In this document: piece by piece, positions 12,199 through 23,662 of the stretch
Position numbering within the stretch: the first letter of the stretch is position 1
How the letters are laid out: the number at the start of each line of letters is the position of its first letter
NCBI GenBank assembly: GCA_030512295.1
Contig: JAULSR010000001.1
Span: 8,951,001 to 9,015,000, forward strand
Direction: 5' to 3'
Length of the DNA: 64,000 nt
From: Bombardia bombarda
Taxonomy: Eukaryota > Ascomycota > Sordariomycetes > Sordariales > Lasiosphaeriaceae
Notes under the pieces: generated by a model
What the model was told of the DNA's origin: nothing
The model's database searches: none
The model's input: only the letters and a program-made list of their open reading frames with translations
Position numbers and translations under genes: made by a program

Positions 12199-13667
12199 GT
12201 CACTCAATGACGGCAACGATTTTGACATTCTGCCCCTTATTCCAGTGCAGATGCCCTGAAAATAACAAGACAGGAGCAGGTAGGGTGGTACTATGATTTG
12301 GAGAATATCTCCGAGGAGGAGAGGAGAAGGAGGGGCAGAACTTGAACCACTAGGTCTACTATTCTTCACGATAAAAGATAAAATGATAAAATTAGTCTAT
12401 TTCCAGAGAATTTATAGTGGGGTAGAGATATCCAGAACCACACTTGAAAAGGGGAAAAATGCAAATCGATTTTTATAGTGGTCAGGAACGGGTCGAATGA
12501 TTTATGTCCAAGCCCCACTCATGATCGAATGATGGGACCCCAGCAGTGGCCTCATAGGTTATCGTACCCCGCCCTTCCCCCCACGCGTCCCCGTCAGTGT
12601 CCGTGGTTGGGTCTGTCAGTACGGATAGGACCACGTATAGGTAGGTATCTGTAGGGGAACGGACAAACGGTGCTATTCTCTTTTCTTTTGTTGAGAACTT
12701 GAATCGGACTTGATCCGATCGATCGACTGCAGTAGTAAGCACGACATTATACATGTAATATTGTCTTGTCTATCTGTATAGTCTCATGCTTATCTCCGAC
12801 TGAGTCGCCGATGTACCTGTTGACAGATGATGTGATGAGTAAGTCAGCTAGGAAAGTAACGATGGGGCCATTAGGTGCATGAGTTACTGTGATAACTGCC
12901 TTAACTGGCTTTGTCATTTGTCGTGGGCAGCAAAATACTGTGAGATGCATTGTTGAGTGAGTGTTTGATTGTAGTGAGTTACTTAAAGTTAGGTAAACCA
13001 GTAGTGACTGAACAACTAAAGTAGGTGAGCAAGTAGAGACGTGAAAATATGTGGCTATCCATAGTGGGCACATAGAATGAATATTACACTTAGTGTACAG
13101 AAGCCTAGAATAGTAGATGTAAGTGGACAAACAGTGAGCGAGTACTTGGGGGTAATCAAACCTTTGAGTGATTCAACTCAAAAGAGTAGAAGAAGGTCCC
13201 TCGTAGTTTCTTTCAGGGTTTATCATCTTTTACGTAGCTGATACCATATACAACATGCTTTATGCTATATCATATGTAGACGGGTTATCTCATAGTTGGT
13301 CTCGACATCCAATTCAGTTCAGCTGGGAGCTTTATATACCTTACTATTCCGTACATGTATGGTTGAAGTCCAGTATTATCGTGTAGTAAGATATGATTGC
13401 TGTCCGTTCAATCCGCAGGTGCACAAGATATCGCCACGAACGCCACCCGAATGGTCTGTCTGAAGCATGCTTTCTACATCCTCTAGTAGCAACTGTATAT
13501 CGCGCCTAGCCGTTGAGGTAAAGAGGCACAAATGAAAATCTACGCCGTCCGTCCGTCCGCTTATCTGGCCGCCGTGAGACAAATGATGAAAAAAGATGAA
13601 GCCCAAATAACTCCATCGCTAGAAATCATATGAACGTTGAATATGCACTCGAATCTCACTCAATAGC

Positions 13668-15945
13668 TCAATAGCTCATCAAATCTGTAGAAAAGTAAGG
13701 TTAGCATGGTCCACGTAGATCAAGTAAAACGATCTTGTGAAGTGAGTAGATACAAGGGGGAAAGGGGGAAAGACAGACAGAAAGACCAAAGGGGTAGAGG
13801 ATGGGTAAACGAGTGAGGCACAACCCCAAGAGCAAGTAAAACAAGGAAAATTAACTCACCCCTTCCAAACATGGCCCTCTTAGCCCAATCCATGGCCATC
13901 AGAATCCTCGTCCTGATGCTCACGCTCTGCGCAAAATAGACACTCCGCCAGGCATAAACCGCCCACAGCCCGCCGGCGAAATTCCAACCCGGCTGTCCCA
14001 GATCAAACACGGCCGAGTTGCCGATATACGCCAGACTGCCCAGGTGCTTGTACTCAAACGCCTTGTACACAGCCGCGTCCAGATCGCCCTCGACAATCTC
14101 ATTCGCCTTGAGGCCCGCGGCCGCACGGCCCAGCTTGTTGAACTTGTGCGCGAGGTACAAGCCCTGCTGGTGGGCGCGCTGGGCCGTCGCCGGCAAGCTG
14201 GTCAGCTTGTTGTCAATCTGCTTGAGCAGCTCGCGCAGCTCGCCAAAGTCCAGGGTGCCGGACTGGTCCTTGTCGTACTCTGCAAACAGCTTGTCGAGGC
14301 GCTTGAGGTGGCCGACGGCCTGGGGGAAGCGGCGCTTGACCTGCTCTGCGACGTTCCGCCAGTCGGCGAAGTGGAGCTCGAGGCTCTCGGGGTCTTGGCC
14401 GTGCTTCCAGGCGAGGTTGCGCAGGAAGCTGACGATGTGGTCGGCGACGTTGTTCTGCACCGTGGAGCAGTCGCCTATTGCGTAGACATCGCCCAGGGGA
14501 GTGCCGTTGAGCCGCAGGTGGGTGTCTGTCTCGAGCGCGTGGCGGTTGGTCTGCGCATCGCCCAGCTTGGCGGAGAGGCGCTGGCAAAAGTCGGTCTGTG
14601 AGACGCCTGTGGACCAGAGGCAGAAGCCCATTGGGAGTTCCTTGGTAACGGTGGTGCCGTTGGGGTTCTCCTGGGTGAATATGATGGAGTCGGGGCGGAC
14701 CTCGCTAACGCGCGAGTTGGTCAGAACGTCGACCTGGTCGCGGGCGAAGCGCTCCTCGGCGTACTTGGACAGGGCCTCGTCGTACGTGTTGAGGATATGC
14801 CCGCGAGACTGGATCAGGTGGACCGAGATTTCGTTCCTCAGCAGGCGGGGGAAGTGTACGGTGAGGTCTTCGTTGAGAAGATCATAAAGCTCGGCCGCAA
14901 ACTCGACACCTGTGGGGCCGCCGCCGGACACGACGAAGGACAAGAGACGCTTGCGCTCGTCGTCTGAGGTGGTGGGTAGGCAAGCGAGCTCGAGGTTGCG
15001 GATGATCTTGTTGCGGATCTCGCGGGCGTCGTTAATGTCCTTCAGAAAATTGCAGTTCTCAAGCCCCTTGACGCCATGTGGGTTGGTGACGGACCCAACG
15101 GCGATGACAAGCTTGTCGTAGGGGATGTAGAAGCGTTGCTCAACTCCGTTCAAGTCGAACTGCGAGACCTCTACCAAGCGCTCTGAGAACTCGACGTCCT
15201 CAGCGCGGGCGCGCACAAAGTGTCCGCCCACACGATGCATGATGTTGCGAATCGGCTCGACCAGCGACTTGAGCCCGAGGGTGCCAACGGTGGCAGACGG
15301 CAGCATGGGAGTGAAGAGGAAGTAGTTTGTTGGGGACACTACGGTGACGTGGTAGTTGTCGGGATTGAGCTCCTTGAGGAGGGCGACGCTGCCCCAGCCG
15401 CCGCCGAGGATGACTAGGCGGGGCTTGCCCTTTTGCGCCCGCTTCTCGTCAGTGTCGTCGTCGTCAATAGCCACTTCGAGGATGGGCAGATTCTTGGGGC
15501 CGCCGCGACGGGGGTTGAGGGCTAGGGCAGACACGGCGATGTCGGCATCGATGGCGTGGGAGCTGTAGGTAGAGGCATCGTAGAGGAAGAAGGCGACGAC
15601 GCCCACGCCCAGAAAGACGATTGAGCTGCCAAACCAGGCTGCTGTGCGGTAGGCAAAGTTGATAAAGCGCGAGGTTGTGCGTGGCAAGGGCCTGCCCGAC
15701 AATTGGCGCGTCTGGACTTGTTGTAGCGCAGTGAAGAATTGCTTGTTGGGCAGGGTCTGAGGGGTGCGCCTGATGGCGTCTCGTCTTGTTTGCTGCCCAT
15801 CAATTGGCGCCGCATTGGACCTTGTCGTCGACAACGGTCGCAACTGTGCAACTTTGGGGCTGGGCGCTATCGGCCTCCTCGTGAGGGAAGCGGCTGCGCG
15901 CGACGTGTGGAGGCTGGCATGCCGTGTGGCACGGCAGCTGAGCAT
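13668..15945 (-). CDS. Calcium-responsive external alternative NADH/NADPH dehydrogenase (NDE type)
   Basis: Rotenone-insensitive type II NAD(P)H:ubiquinone oxidoreductase of the mitochondrial inner membrane. It passes electrons from NAD(P)H to ubiquinone without pumping protons. Two exons: 15945-13860 and a 17-nt last exon 13684-13668 coding the end of ..GRDLMSY; total 700 residues. Seen: Arg/Ser-rich presequence, membrane segment near residues 104-122, first dinucleotide fold GGGWGS (181-186), second GGGPTG (341-346), a YAIGDCS stretch near 488-494, and an inserted EF hand DKDQSGTLDFGE (558-569). The EF hand and length match the Ca2+-dependent NDE1 class known from Neurospora; cytosolic-side orientation and NADPH preference are inferred from that class. 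The 5' end faces the zinc-finger gene region. The open frame runs past the 13860 splice, but the spliced end fits the family's short terminus better. Confidence 0.92.
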
Positions 15946-16617
15946 GGTGATGTTGAGGATGGCCGATGATACCGAGCTTCAATGACGTCAATGGGCGAGT
16001 GGATACGCGTCCGACGAGGATGTCGAAGCTGGCGAAAGAGGCGCTATAAGATGCAATAATTATGGACCCGATCGATTGAGTTCAGGAGCATGGCCAGAAC
16101 AGTTGCGAGAGGTTCGTGAGATCAGGAGGAGAGGGCGAGGGGAGAGGGCGAGGGATAGAAAGTCAAAGTACGGAATTGGGCGTCTATTTGCGGTGTGTGG
16201 ACTGTGTGGAAAAGACGGGCGCGAGAACTGACGTCGACAATGAACACTGAGTCAGGGGAACCTGCAGCGGCGGCTGGGTTGTGGGGTTGCTGGTGGTTGG
16301 TGGTCCCACGGGGGCGACCCCTGCTGAAGCTCTGAGCTCAGGGTTGGGGTTGTTTGTGTCAGTCTGGTCTCAAAGGCCCGTGAAGAAACCCTCAAAAATA
16401 TGTTAAGAAATTTTTATTGTTCGTAAATCAGTCATTACCCAACGAATAGCTTGTCATATGCCACGAAAAATTGTCGATAGTCTTGACCCTCCCGTACCCT
16501 CGCCCTCTCACTTCCATGACCATATTACCAGTCAATCTTATCCCAGCTTGCTCCGAATACACAAACCTGAAAGAGATATGAAAGAAAATTACTTCAAGTC
16601 ACAAATAACGCATATGC
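15946..16617. other. Intergenic: NDE promoter side and 3' side of zinc-finger gene
   Basis: About 670 nt upstream of the NADH dehydrogenase start and downstream of the zinc-finger gene stop, both on the minus strand. No gene seen. Confidence 0.5.
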
Positions 16618-17412
16618 TCATACAATCTTTCCCCCTTTTCGCTTTGTCTTGGGGTGCCCATGACTATTCTGCAGGTGTCGCAAGAGATGATCGGATCTTG
16701 CATATGACTTTTGACACCATTTGCAGACCGACCTGGGCACCGAGATGCTAAGGCGGTTGGCCTCTTCTAGATGTTTTGCCCGTATATGTGTACGCAGATC
16801 AGCTACGTAAGGAAATCCCTTCTCGCACATGTGACATTTTTCGGGCCGACTAATCTTTCGTTGCGCTCTCCTAAGCCTTATGTTAGCTGGACGCAAAGAC
16901 CTAGTGGTTGAGACTACCGTAGTAACTTACGCCGGCAAGGTTTTGGGCCTTTGGGTGTTCCGAGTAGAATTTCTCGTCTTTGTTTGTGTTGGCTGAGATC
17001 CCATGATTTGAGTGGTGCTGTTGATGATGCTGTTTGAGGCAATTACAGCTATTGGTTCCGAGTTGGACGGGGACTCCATGAAGTCAAGTGACGCTATTGG
17101 ATACGTGAAAATCGATAAACATCTTGGTGAGATGTACGCACATTGCGAATCTGGAGATAAGAAGGCCTGTACGGAGCTTCCAGGGGATGCTGTGGAATCG
17201 GTGTTTGCTGATGAACATGGAGGTGTTACTGGAGAGAACGGATCATCCACCGTGGAGGGTGTTGGGTCCTCATAAAATAATTCCATCCAATAGGTGTCGT
17301 CAACTTTTGTCTCCCCTTCTTGGTTATAAAGGGGGCCAGATTCTTGTTGAAGCTCCTCCATATTGAGCCCCCCGAAGCCTGGGGAGTTGAAATCTTGCCA
17401 AGTGTCGTCCAT
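16618..17412 (-). CDS. Two-finger C2H2 zinc-finger protein, putative transcription factor
   Basis: Exons 17412-16931 and 16870-16618 are joined by a 60-nt intron (GTAAGT donor, TTAG acceptor); 244 residues. The N-terminal two thirds is acidic and Ser/Thr/Pro-rich without a fold I recognise, a common make-up for activation regions. The C-terminus has two tandem fingers of the form C-x2-C-x12-H-x4-H, at roughly residues 172-195 (CHMCEKGF then H-x4-H) and 207-228 (CKWCQKSYARSDHLLRH), and ends in a basic KTKRKGGK tail that may serve nuclear import. DNA binding is inferred from the fingers. The target genes are unknown; the neighbouring P450 is a possible but untested target. Confidence 0.8.
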
Positions 17413-19086
17413 TCTGGGCCACCTTGTAGGAATCCCAGGGATTGGAGGCTAGTGGACGGATGGGAAATATTGTTCTTGTTCTTGTCCTGAAATGTGATTG
17501 TGGGCTTGGTTCAAGTCGGCTTGTATACGAAGTTTTGCATCCGAAGCTTTACGGATTGCAGCGGTACCTTTTAACGACGTTATCCAGGTCCGTCAATCTA
17601 CCGAATCAGGAATGTTAGCCTCTGATAGCAGAGAGAGTTGCATGGCCCATGACATACCTGTCCTATGAGTTGACTGCATGAATATTCCAACATCTTCTTC
17701 CTTCTCAGTCCATCACCACAGCTGCTATCCGCAAGCGTTGGCAGGCTGTGTCGTTCCCTAACCCCAACAAAAAGATCTCATCGCAGATATGCGTTCGTAA
17801 ATGCATGGCATCTAGCTGCCGCAACAATGTGTGGCGGTCAACTTCCAGTGCACGCGGAGACGACGGCGTTGAGATCTTTGCGAAAGGAGAAAATGACGAT
17901 TTGGCCTGCGATTACCCCGGACAGTCGAGAAACCGAGGCGATGGAGGCTGTGGCACAGAAGAGTACCTGGATGATTAGCTTTCACTCGAGCCAGGGGAAT
18001 GAAGGGAGATTCTGCATCTCAACTTGGGACTCACCGATTGCTGTGCAGAAGGAAGGCCTTCTACTGAGAATATGCTGAATGTAGGATAGTAGGATACAAA
18101 ATTCGGATTCAGTGGTCCGGGGGATATGTGAATCGTGAATCTAGCAGCGGCTGCGTGCGATAAGCAAGATTGGAAGACACTCAAGAAGGTATCGTAGTAG
18201 TGCGCCCTCACGCAAGAAGGTTGTTAAAAGTTGTCTCTAGTCGGGGAGCAGCTTCCAATCCTGCTTCTCGCACGTAGCCGATGCTGGATTCACATATCCC
18301 CGGACCGCTGCCCCTAAAGAGACGTGGAGAGTTGAGATGTGGAAGAAAGGAAAGAGAGGAAAGAGAGAGTGTCGACAACGTCGGCGTTTTAAAGAGCCAA
18401 TGCCCCTCCTAGATACCTCGAGGGACATGGTTGCGCGCAGCAAATGTGTGTTTGATCAAGTACTGCAATGTACTCTTGACGTGACGTGTGATTGGGTCAG
18501 GTTGGGGTTGACGGCGCCATCGTGTTCTGCCAGCTTCTCTGGCGATCGACTCGAATTCGTTGGTTCAAGGGCAGTTGATTGGTGAAAATGACAACGTCAC
18601 AGAGCCTTGGACCAAAAGAAAACTGGTAGAAGACGTTTCAAGCTTGTGCGGCAGCGCCAAGAGAATTAGCAGCATTTGGTCGGTCTGGAGGCATACATTC
18701 CGAAAGTACCAAAGCTGCACGGCCACGCACACACACACTGATGTGAACTTTCTTGTACACGTTGCAACAAGATTGTTAAGGCGCAAGTCCCCTTTAACGT
18801 GGGAAAATTAAGGTTCACTAACAGAAGCAGGCAAGCAGATACTACCTACCCTAGTTTCTATCTTCTGAAGCCTCAGGACGGCAAGAGCGAGGGGGCCTGA
18901 ATGCGGTGGATATTACCTGGTAGGTACGATGGAGGCACATACTTGAAGGCTCGAAATGGCAGGAGCGAAAAAGGTTGAAAATGGGTTGAATTAATAAGGT
19001 TTTGGGGAGGGGGGTTTCATTAAAACGGTGCATATTCATCAAGTCATAACCATCGTTCCACATAATTAAGGTATCCCTATTCATCC
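17413..19086. other. Intergenic region
   Basis: About 1.7 kb between the zinc-finger gene start and the P450 stop. Short open frames exist on both strands but none shows a motif or convincing splice pattern. Confidence 0.5.
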
Positions 19087-20912
19087 TCACACTGTCTTTC
19101 TGAGCTTCATTTTTACAATCACACCCTTCTGGATCGTGAGCCAACTCCCAAGAACATGCCACTCCTTGCTCGGATCGGCCAACTCAATCTCGAACCTGTT
19201 CACCAGCGTCGCCAGCGTCTTGTACAACTCGAGATAGGCTAGATTTTTGCCCAGGCAGATGCGTGAGCCCGCACCGAAGCTCAGGTCCCCAGCATTCATT
19301 CTCTTCAAACGCTGCTGGTATGCCTCGTCATCCTCACCAGGAGCCTGCAGCCATCTCTCCGGACTCCACTCGTCACTATCTTCGCCAAAGACCGCCTTGT
19401 TGCGTCCAACGATGTACGGATTGATCCCCACAGCGGTTCCAGGCGGAACAAACGAGCCATCAGGAAGCTTCAAGCCGCCCTCGGGAACGTAGCGCTCCAG
19501 AGGCATGGCCACTACCGGGTGTATACGCAGGGACTCGCGTATGAAGGCCTCGAGATACGGGAGCTGCCGAGCGACACTGTACGGAACCGGCTTCTCACCG
19601 TCTAACCCCGCCGCTAGGATCTCTGCCTCTAGCTTGCGGTACGTCTCTGGGCTCCTTAGGCCATAGTAAAAGGCGGAGCGGAGGATAATGGCGACGGAAT
19701 CGGCGCCGGCCTCCATGTTGATCAGCGTGTGGCTCAGGATCATGCTGTTGTCCACAAGATCAGGGTGCGTCGCCTTGGCATCGACAAAGTGCTGCAAGAA
19801 GTCGGGCGTCCTGGCGTCATAATCATCCGTGCCCTGCATACGGCGCGTCATGAAGTCGACCGCGATGCGTGCTGTGTTGTCCAGATTAGGAGGTCCGATC
19901 TTCATGATCGGATTCTTGTCCAACCAAAAGTCGAGCCACGGCAGCTGGCCAATCCGCTGGAAGTAGTCGATCACCTTTTCAGAGGACTCAAGCAGGTGGT
20001 CAAAGTCGCAGCCATTCTTCATGTAGCCGAAAGGATAGCTGAAGGTGAGCTTGGTTACGAGATCGAACATAACTATGTGCTGCTAGTCAGCAACGAGTCT
20101 GACGGAACCTTGGAAAGAGCAGTGACGACTTCACTCACAGTAGCCAATCCATTTGCCAAAGTCAAATGCCTTGGGTTTATTGTCTCCTTCAATGAAGCGT
20201 TGTTCTATGTGCGAGCACAACTCGTCAATCATGGCATCCATATGCCCCTCGACAGCTAATGCACTCCCTGTCGTGTAGTACTTGGCTACAGGCCGCTTCA
20301 TCCGCGCGTGTTCAGCTTGGTCCGTTGTGCTAAACACGTTGTAAGTGATCTTTCCATCAACGACGGTGCTGTTGTTTTCATATGCTTCGGTCTGTTATGT
20401 CCTTGTCAGCAGACTGATCAGCTACCTAATCATAACCACATGGACTTCTAGAACCCGGTCACCTTTTTCCATTTTCCGTCTGTACTATATATTGTTTTGA
20501 TCAACTCGGGATAGTCGAGGCTGAGCAGGTTGGGTCCGAGACGAAGGACCGGCCCGTGTTCGTCGTGCAACTTCTTGACTGTCTTGTAATAGTTGCTCCT
20601 GGTACATACCAGGGCAAAGCGCCAGAAGTTTGTCACTCCTTTTCAGTACGACCATGATTAGCTAATTTGATCAAACCCTGCTAACTCGACACATAGGAGC
20701 GAAGCTCGACGTATGAACTTTGGCTGCTTACCTGCAAGAAACGGCCCGTTGTACTTCCTCAGCGGTGAGGCGACCCATGAGACAGCATACCAGCCGAACA
20801 GAGCGGCAAGATGGAGGCCAATGACAGTCGCACAAAGCGACTTGAAGCCCAACCCAAGCCACTTCACCTGAAGGTGAGCTAGGAAATGATCAATGTCGAC
20901 AGTTGAGTCCAT
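19087..20912 (-). CDS. Cytochrome P450 monooxygenase, pisatin-demethylase/benzoate-hydroxylase-like
   Basis: ER-anchored haem-thiolate monooxygenase. Four exons: 20912-20732, 20638-20463, 20391-20139 and 20072-19087, all with GT-AG introns in phase; 531 residues, normal for a class II fungal P450. Seen: N-terminal membrane anchor (about residues 20-48), I-helix AGADS (325-329), ESLR for the ExxR motif (383-386), PERW (441-444) and the haem-binding loop FGAGSRICLG (469-478, ligand Cys476). The YLELYKTLATLVNRFEIEL stretch after the haem loop and the overall pattern recall the pisatin demethylase group; the substrate cannot be read from sequence. The start at MDSTVDID was chosen because it directly precedes the anchor; an in-frame upstream Met at 21122 would add an unlikely leader. 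No other secondary-metabolism gene lies beside it. Confidence 0.9.
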
Positions 20913-22536
20913 GATTGGATGCTTGTCAAGGGTTGCACAGTGGGTGTAAACAAGGATCTGACTGCTTCGATGGCACCAGGACAAGATCCCAGGAATACCA
21001 GAAGGATAAAAACAAGACAGTGGAGGGGAACACCACATATAAAAGGTCACACATCCCAACTCAGGTCCATCCGAATCTGTCTTGCTGAGCATAACCAACG
21101 GAGGTCCCAATGCTCTTGGCACCTATCATCTGTTCTGGGGTACCCCCTTGCCCATGTTGGGTGGCACTTTGAGCACATGGAACTAACGATATCCCAACCC
21201 AGAACAGCGGCTTCTATTCGATGTGAAGATGCAGAAGGGTAACCCTGCCGCAGGGACGCATGATCGCGGATTTGAGGCTGGAAATGGCAACAACCTCTCC
21301 CACATCACCCCACATCACCTTGCATCATTGCTATCAGACAGATCAAAGCTCCTCGCCCATTCTAGTTTCAACGAGTTGTCGCGTATCAATATTTGGGAAT
21401 GCTCGAGCACCAGGGTCTCACTCATCTTCAGTCACGCGAGCGAGTCATTGGATGAATTTTGAAGCGCAAATACTCTCATGATAGTCCTGCATTCAAACCA
21501 TGATCCTTTGATACTAGAACCCCACACTCCTGCTTAATCACGAAGAAGGGGCCCCGGTTCGCATCCCCGATGCGCATCCCACGACCTACTGCATCCCCCG
21601 ATTTGCGCGCACTAGAATAGAGTATTTGTCAGAACCCCGCATAAAACCAAAGTTGTGCAATAACACATTTCTTGTACAATCTAGTCTGGCCTTATTCTAT
21701 CTTTTTTTTCTACTATACTGGCAGTTGATCTGACAGCTGTCAATGGTTGATGGTATCACGACAGTACTACTATCCCATTATGAAGCCGCCCTTCTGCTGT
21801 GAAGGGCGTTTTCTTTCCGGTCCGGAGACCCAGTACGGCTCTCCTTCCCCATCCGTGTTGCGCCAATAACCTGCCAAGCGTCACGTCAAACCTTTCCCCT
21901 TCTTGGCCCCTTCTCCGTTCCTGAGAATGGGACGACTGAGAGAGATATTTTCGACTGTGAGCGGTGTTTCAAAACTTGCTCATCGTGCCTTGGTTGTCAT
22001 TGAAGCCAGATAAATGTACCATACATGCCAGTGCACGCGAACAACATGATGTCAATATACATACTGCTTCCCTGCACTCAATCACTCCCTCTTCACAATT
22101 TGTCCTTCTCCTTATAGTTGGCGGAAAGACCGGAAGCCAGAAACATCTCAGGAACCATGATTACGAAGCTTCGGGTTCCGCGCGTAAAATACGGAGGCAC
22201 AAGCCGTACTGTTGGAGTGAGGCAAAGCCACGAAGGGAGCCGAAAAGTGAGGAAAACTCTCTAAATTCGAGCTCAAGATGATTTACATCGTCTTCGTTAT
22301 CCTCGTCGCGGCCCGCGGAGTCCGTTGAGTCAGACAAAATAACAGGTACTATATGCGAACTCTCTTTGCGTCACCAAACATCGAAACTAACGTTCAGTCA
22401 ATGATGTGGATAGATCGCTACCAGTCGGACATGACCGATGCGCGTCTGAAAAAATAAAAACAAAACGAGAACGGCTCTCTTTAAATTATTATCTGGTTAC
22501 TCAGAAAGTTACGCTACAACCGCCAAATATCTTAAG
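20913..22536. other. Intergenic region
   Basis: About 1.6 kb upstream of the P450. No gene recognised. A short ATG frame near 22278 with a hydrophobic 16-codon stretch ends quickly. Confidence 0.45.
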
Positions 22537-23256
22537 ATGACGGCTTCCCTGCTCACCGGGTTTGACCGAGCCGATGTCGTCTACCGGATGCTTGGCAATA
22601 TGGTTAATCCTAGTACTGCAATTCTCATACGCAGATCTGTCAAGATCACCGACACAGCGGACAACATCATACCGCTCCCTGTGCTCGTACATTTCCACGG
22701 AGGCGCACTGGTCCGGGGTACCAACCTGGACCCAGCCATGATCCCACGCTGGTATATCTCATTTACCTACATATATATCCAGCCAGTTTGATAAGTCTTT
22801 CAACACACTCACTGACACCACCACCAAATAGGGTCGTCGAACTTGCCGCCGCCTCAGGCGCAATCCTTGTCTCGCCATCCTACCGCCTCGTCCCCGAGTC
22901 CTCCACCGGCGGCGACACCCTTGACGACATAGCCTGCTTCTGGGACCTGGGTGGAGGGGGGGGATAACATACCTGCGATTTGGGTGTTGCAGGGGGTTGA
23001 GGATGGAGTGGTGAGTTGATGAGGTGAATCTGAACGGAGCTAAGCTGACTTGTGCTGTTATACATCTCTAGGTACTGAAGGCAGCGAGCGATGAGCTGGT
23101 TGCACGTATTCGGGAGGCGCACCCAAGTGTGCCTGTCAAGTACACCACTGTCCCTGGCGACCATGGATTTGGTGCTTCGTATGGTTTGGGAGAGCCGTGC
23201 CTGGCATTAAAGAGGGGCTTGAATTTGTGGACAAGCAAGCGCTGGCCTTAGAGGAC
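22537..23256 (+). pseudogene. Alpha/beta-hydrolase (esterase-like) relic lacking its central part
   Basis: The 5' part (22537-22751, then from 22832 after a GT-AG intron) reads as the front of an alpha/beta hydrolase: PVLVHFHGGALV with the oxyanion HGG motif, then AILVSPSYRLVPES. After DDIACFWDL at about 22950 the sequence jumps, within a G-rich run and with a frame change, to what looks like the C-terminal part: IPAIWVLQGVEDGV, a probable GTGAGT..CTAG intron, then VPVKYTTVPGDHGFGASYGLGEP carrying the catalytic His. The core with the nucleophile Ser (GxSxG) is missing, about 150 residues by comparison with the family as I know it. A second frame change precedes GLEFVDK. A gene inactivated by internal deletion is the simplest reading. 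Confidence 0.7.
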
Positions 23257-23662
23257 ATGCGCTCAAATCCTGATGGGAGTTGAGAGCTGGGATGAAGATT
23301 ATGGAGGTTGCGTCTGATGAGAGAAAACAGAACTGGCACCTGAATAATTCTCACCCAGCTGCATATCATTCCCCATTTGACTCGCCCAAAATATCACAAA
23401 ATTGCAACCAGTGATTTTCTACCCAAGAAATCGTTATCGCGCATGCAGACGTCTTCAACTTCACCTTGTCAATGTGCACGTGACAAGTGCTGCAGCATGC
23501 GCATGAGGGACTGGCCAAGTTGGGATTGCCTGCCTGGGGCTGTGGTGGAACGGGCGCTAACCACCTCGGTTTTGCCTCTTTTCAACGATGTCCGCAGTTC
23601 TTCCGATTCTGGTCTCATCACTCAACCACGGATAAGACTGCACTAATAGCTTTGGCAAAAAC
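23257..23662. other. Short intergenic gap
   Basis: About 400 nt between the hydrolase relic and the CorA-like gene. No gene is recognised. An in-frame stop lies 30 nt before the chosen start of the next gene. Confidence 0.4.

Larger units (their letters stand above)
8945..13667. other. Gene-poor intergenic region with microsatellites
   Basis: About 4.7 kb between the Rad55-like gene and the convergent NADH dehydrogenase. It holds a GT microsatellite (10745-10767), an AC tract (about 11955-11974) followed by CT repeats, six GGAGAT copies (12163-12198), and many TACCTAGGTA/CCTTAGGTA-like words around 11360-11840. A weak small membrane-protein candidate on the minus strand is listed separately. 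Other frames look random. Confidence 0.5.
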
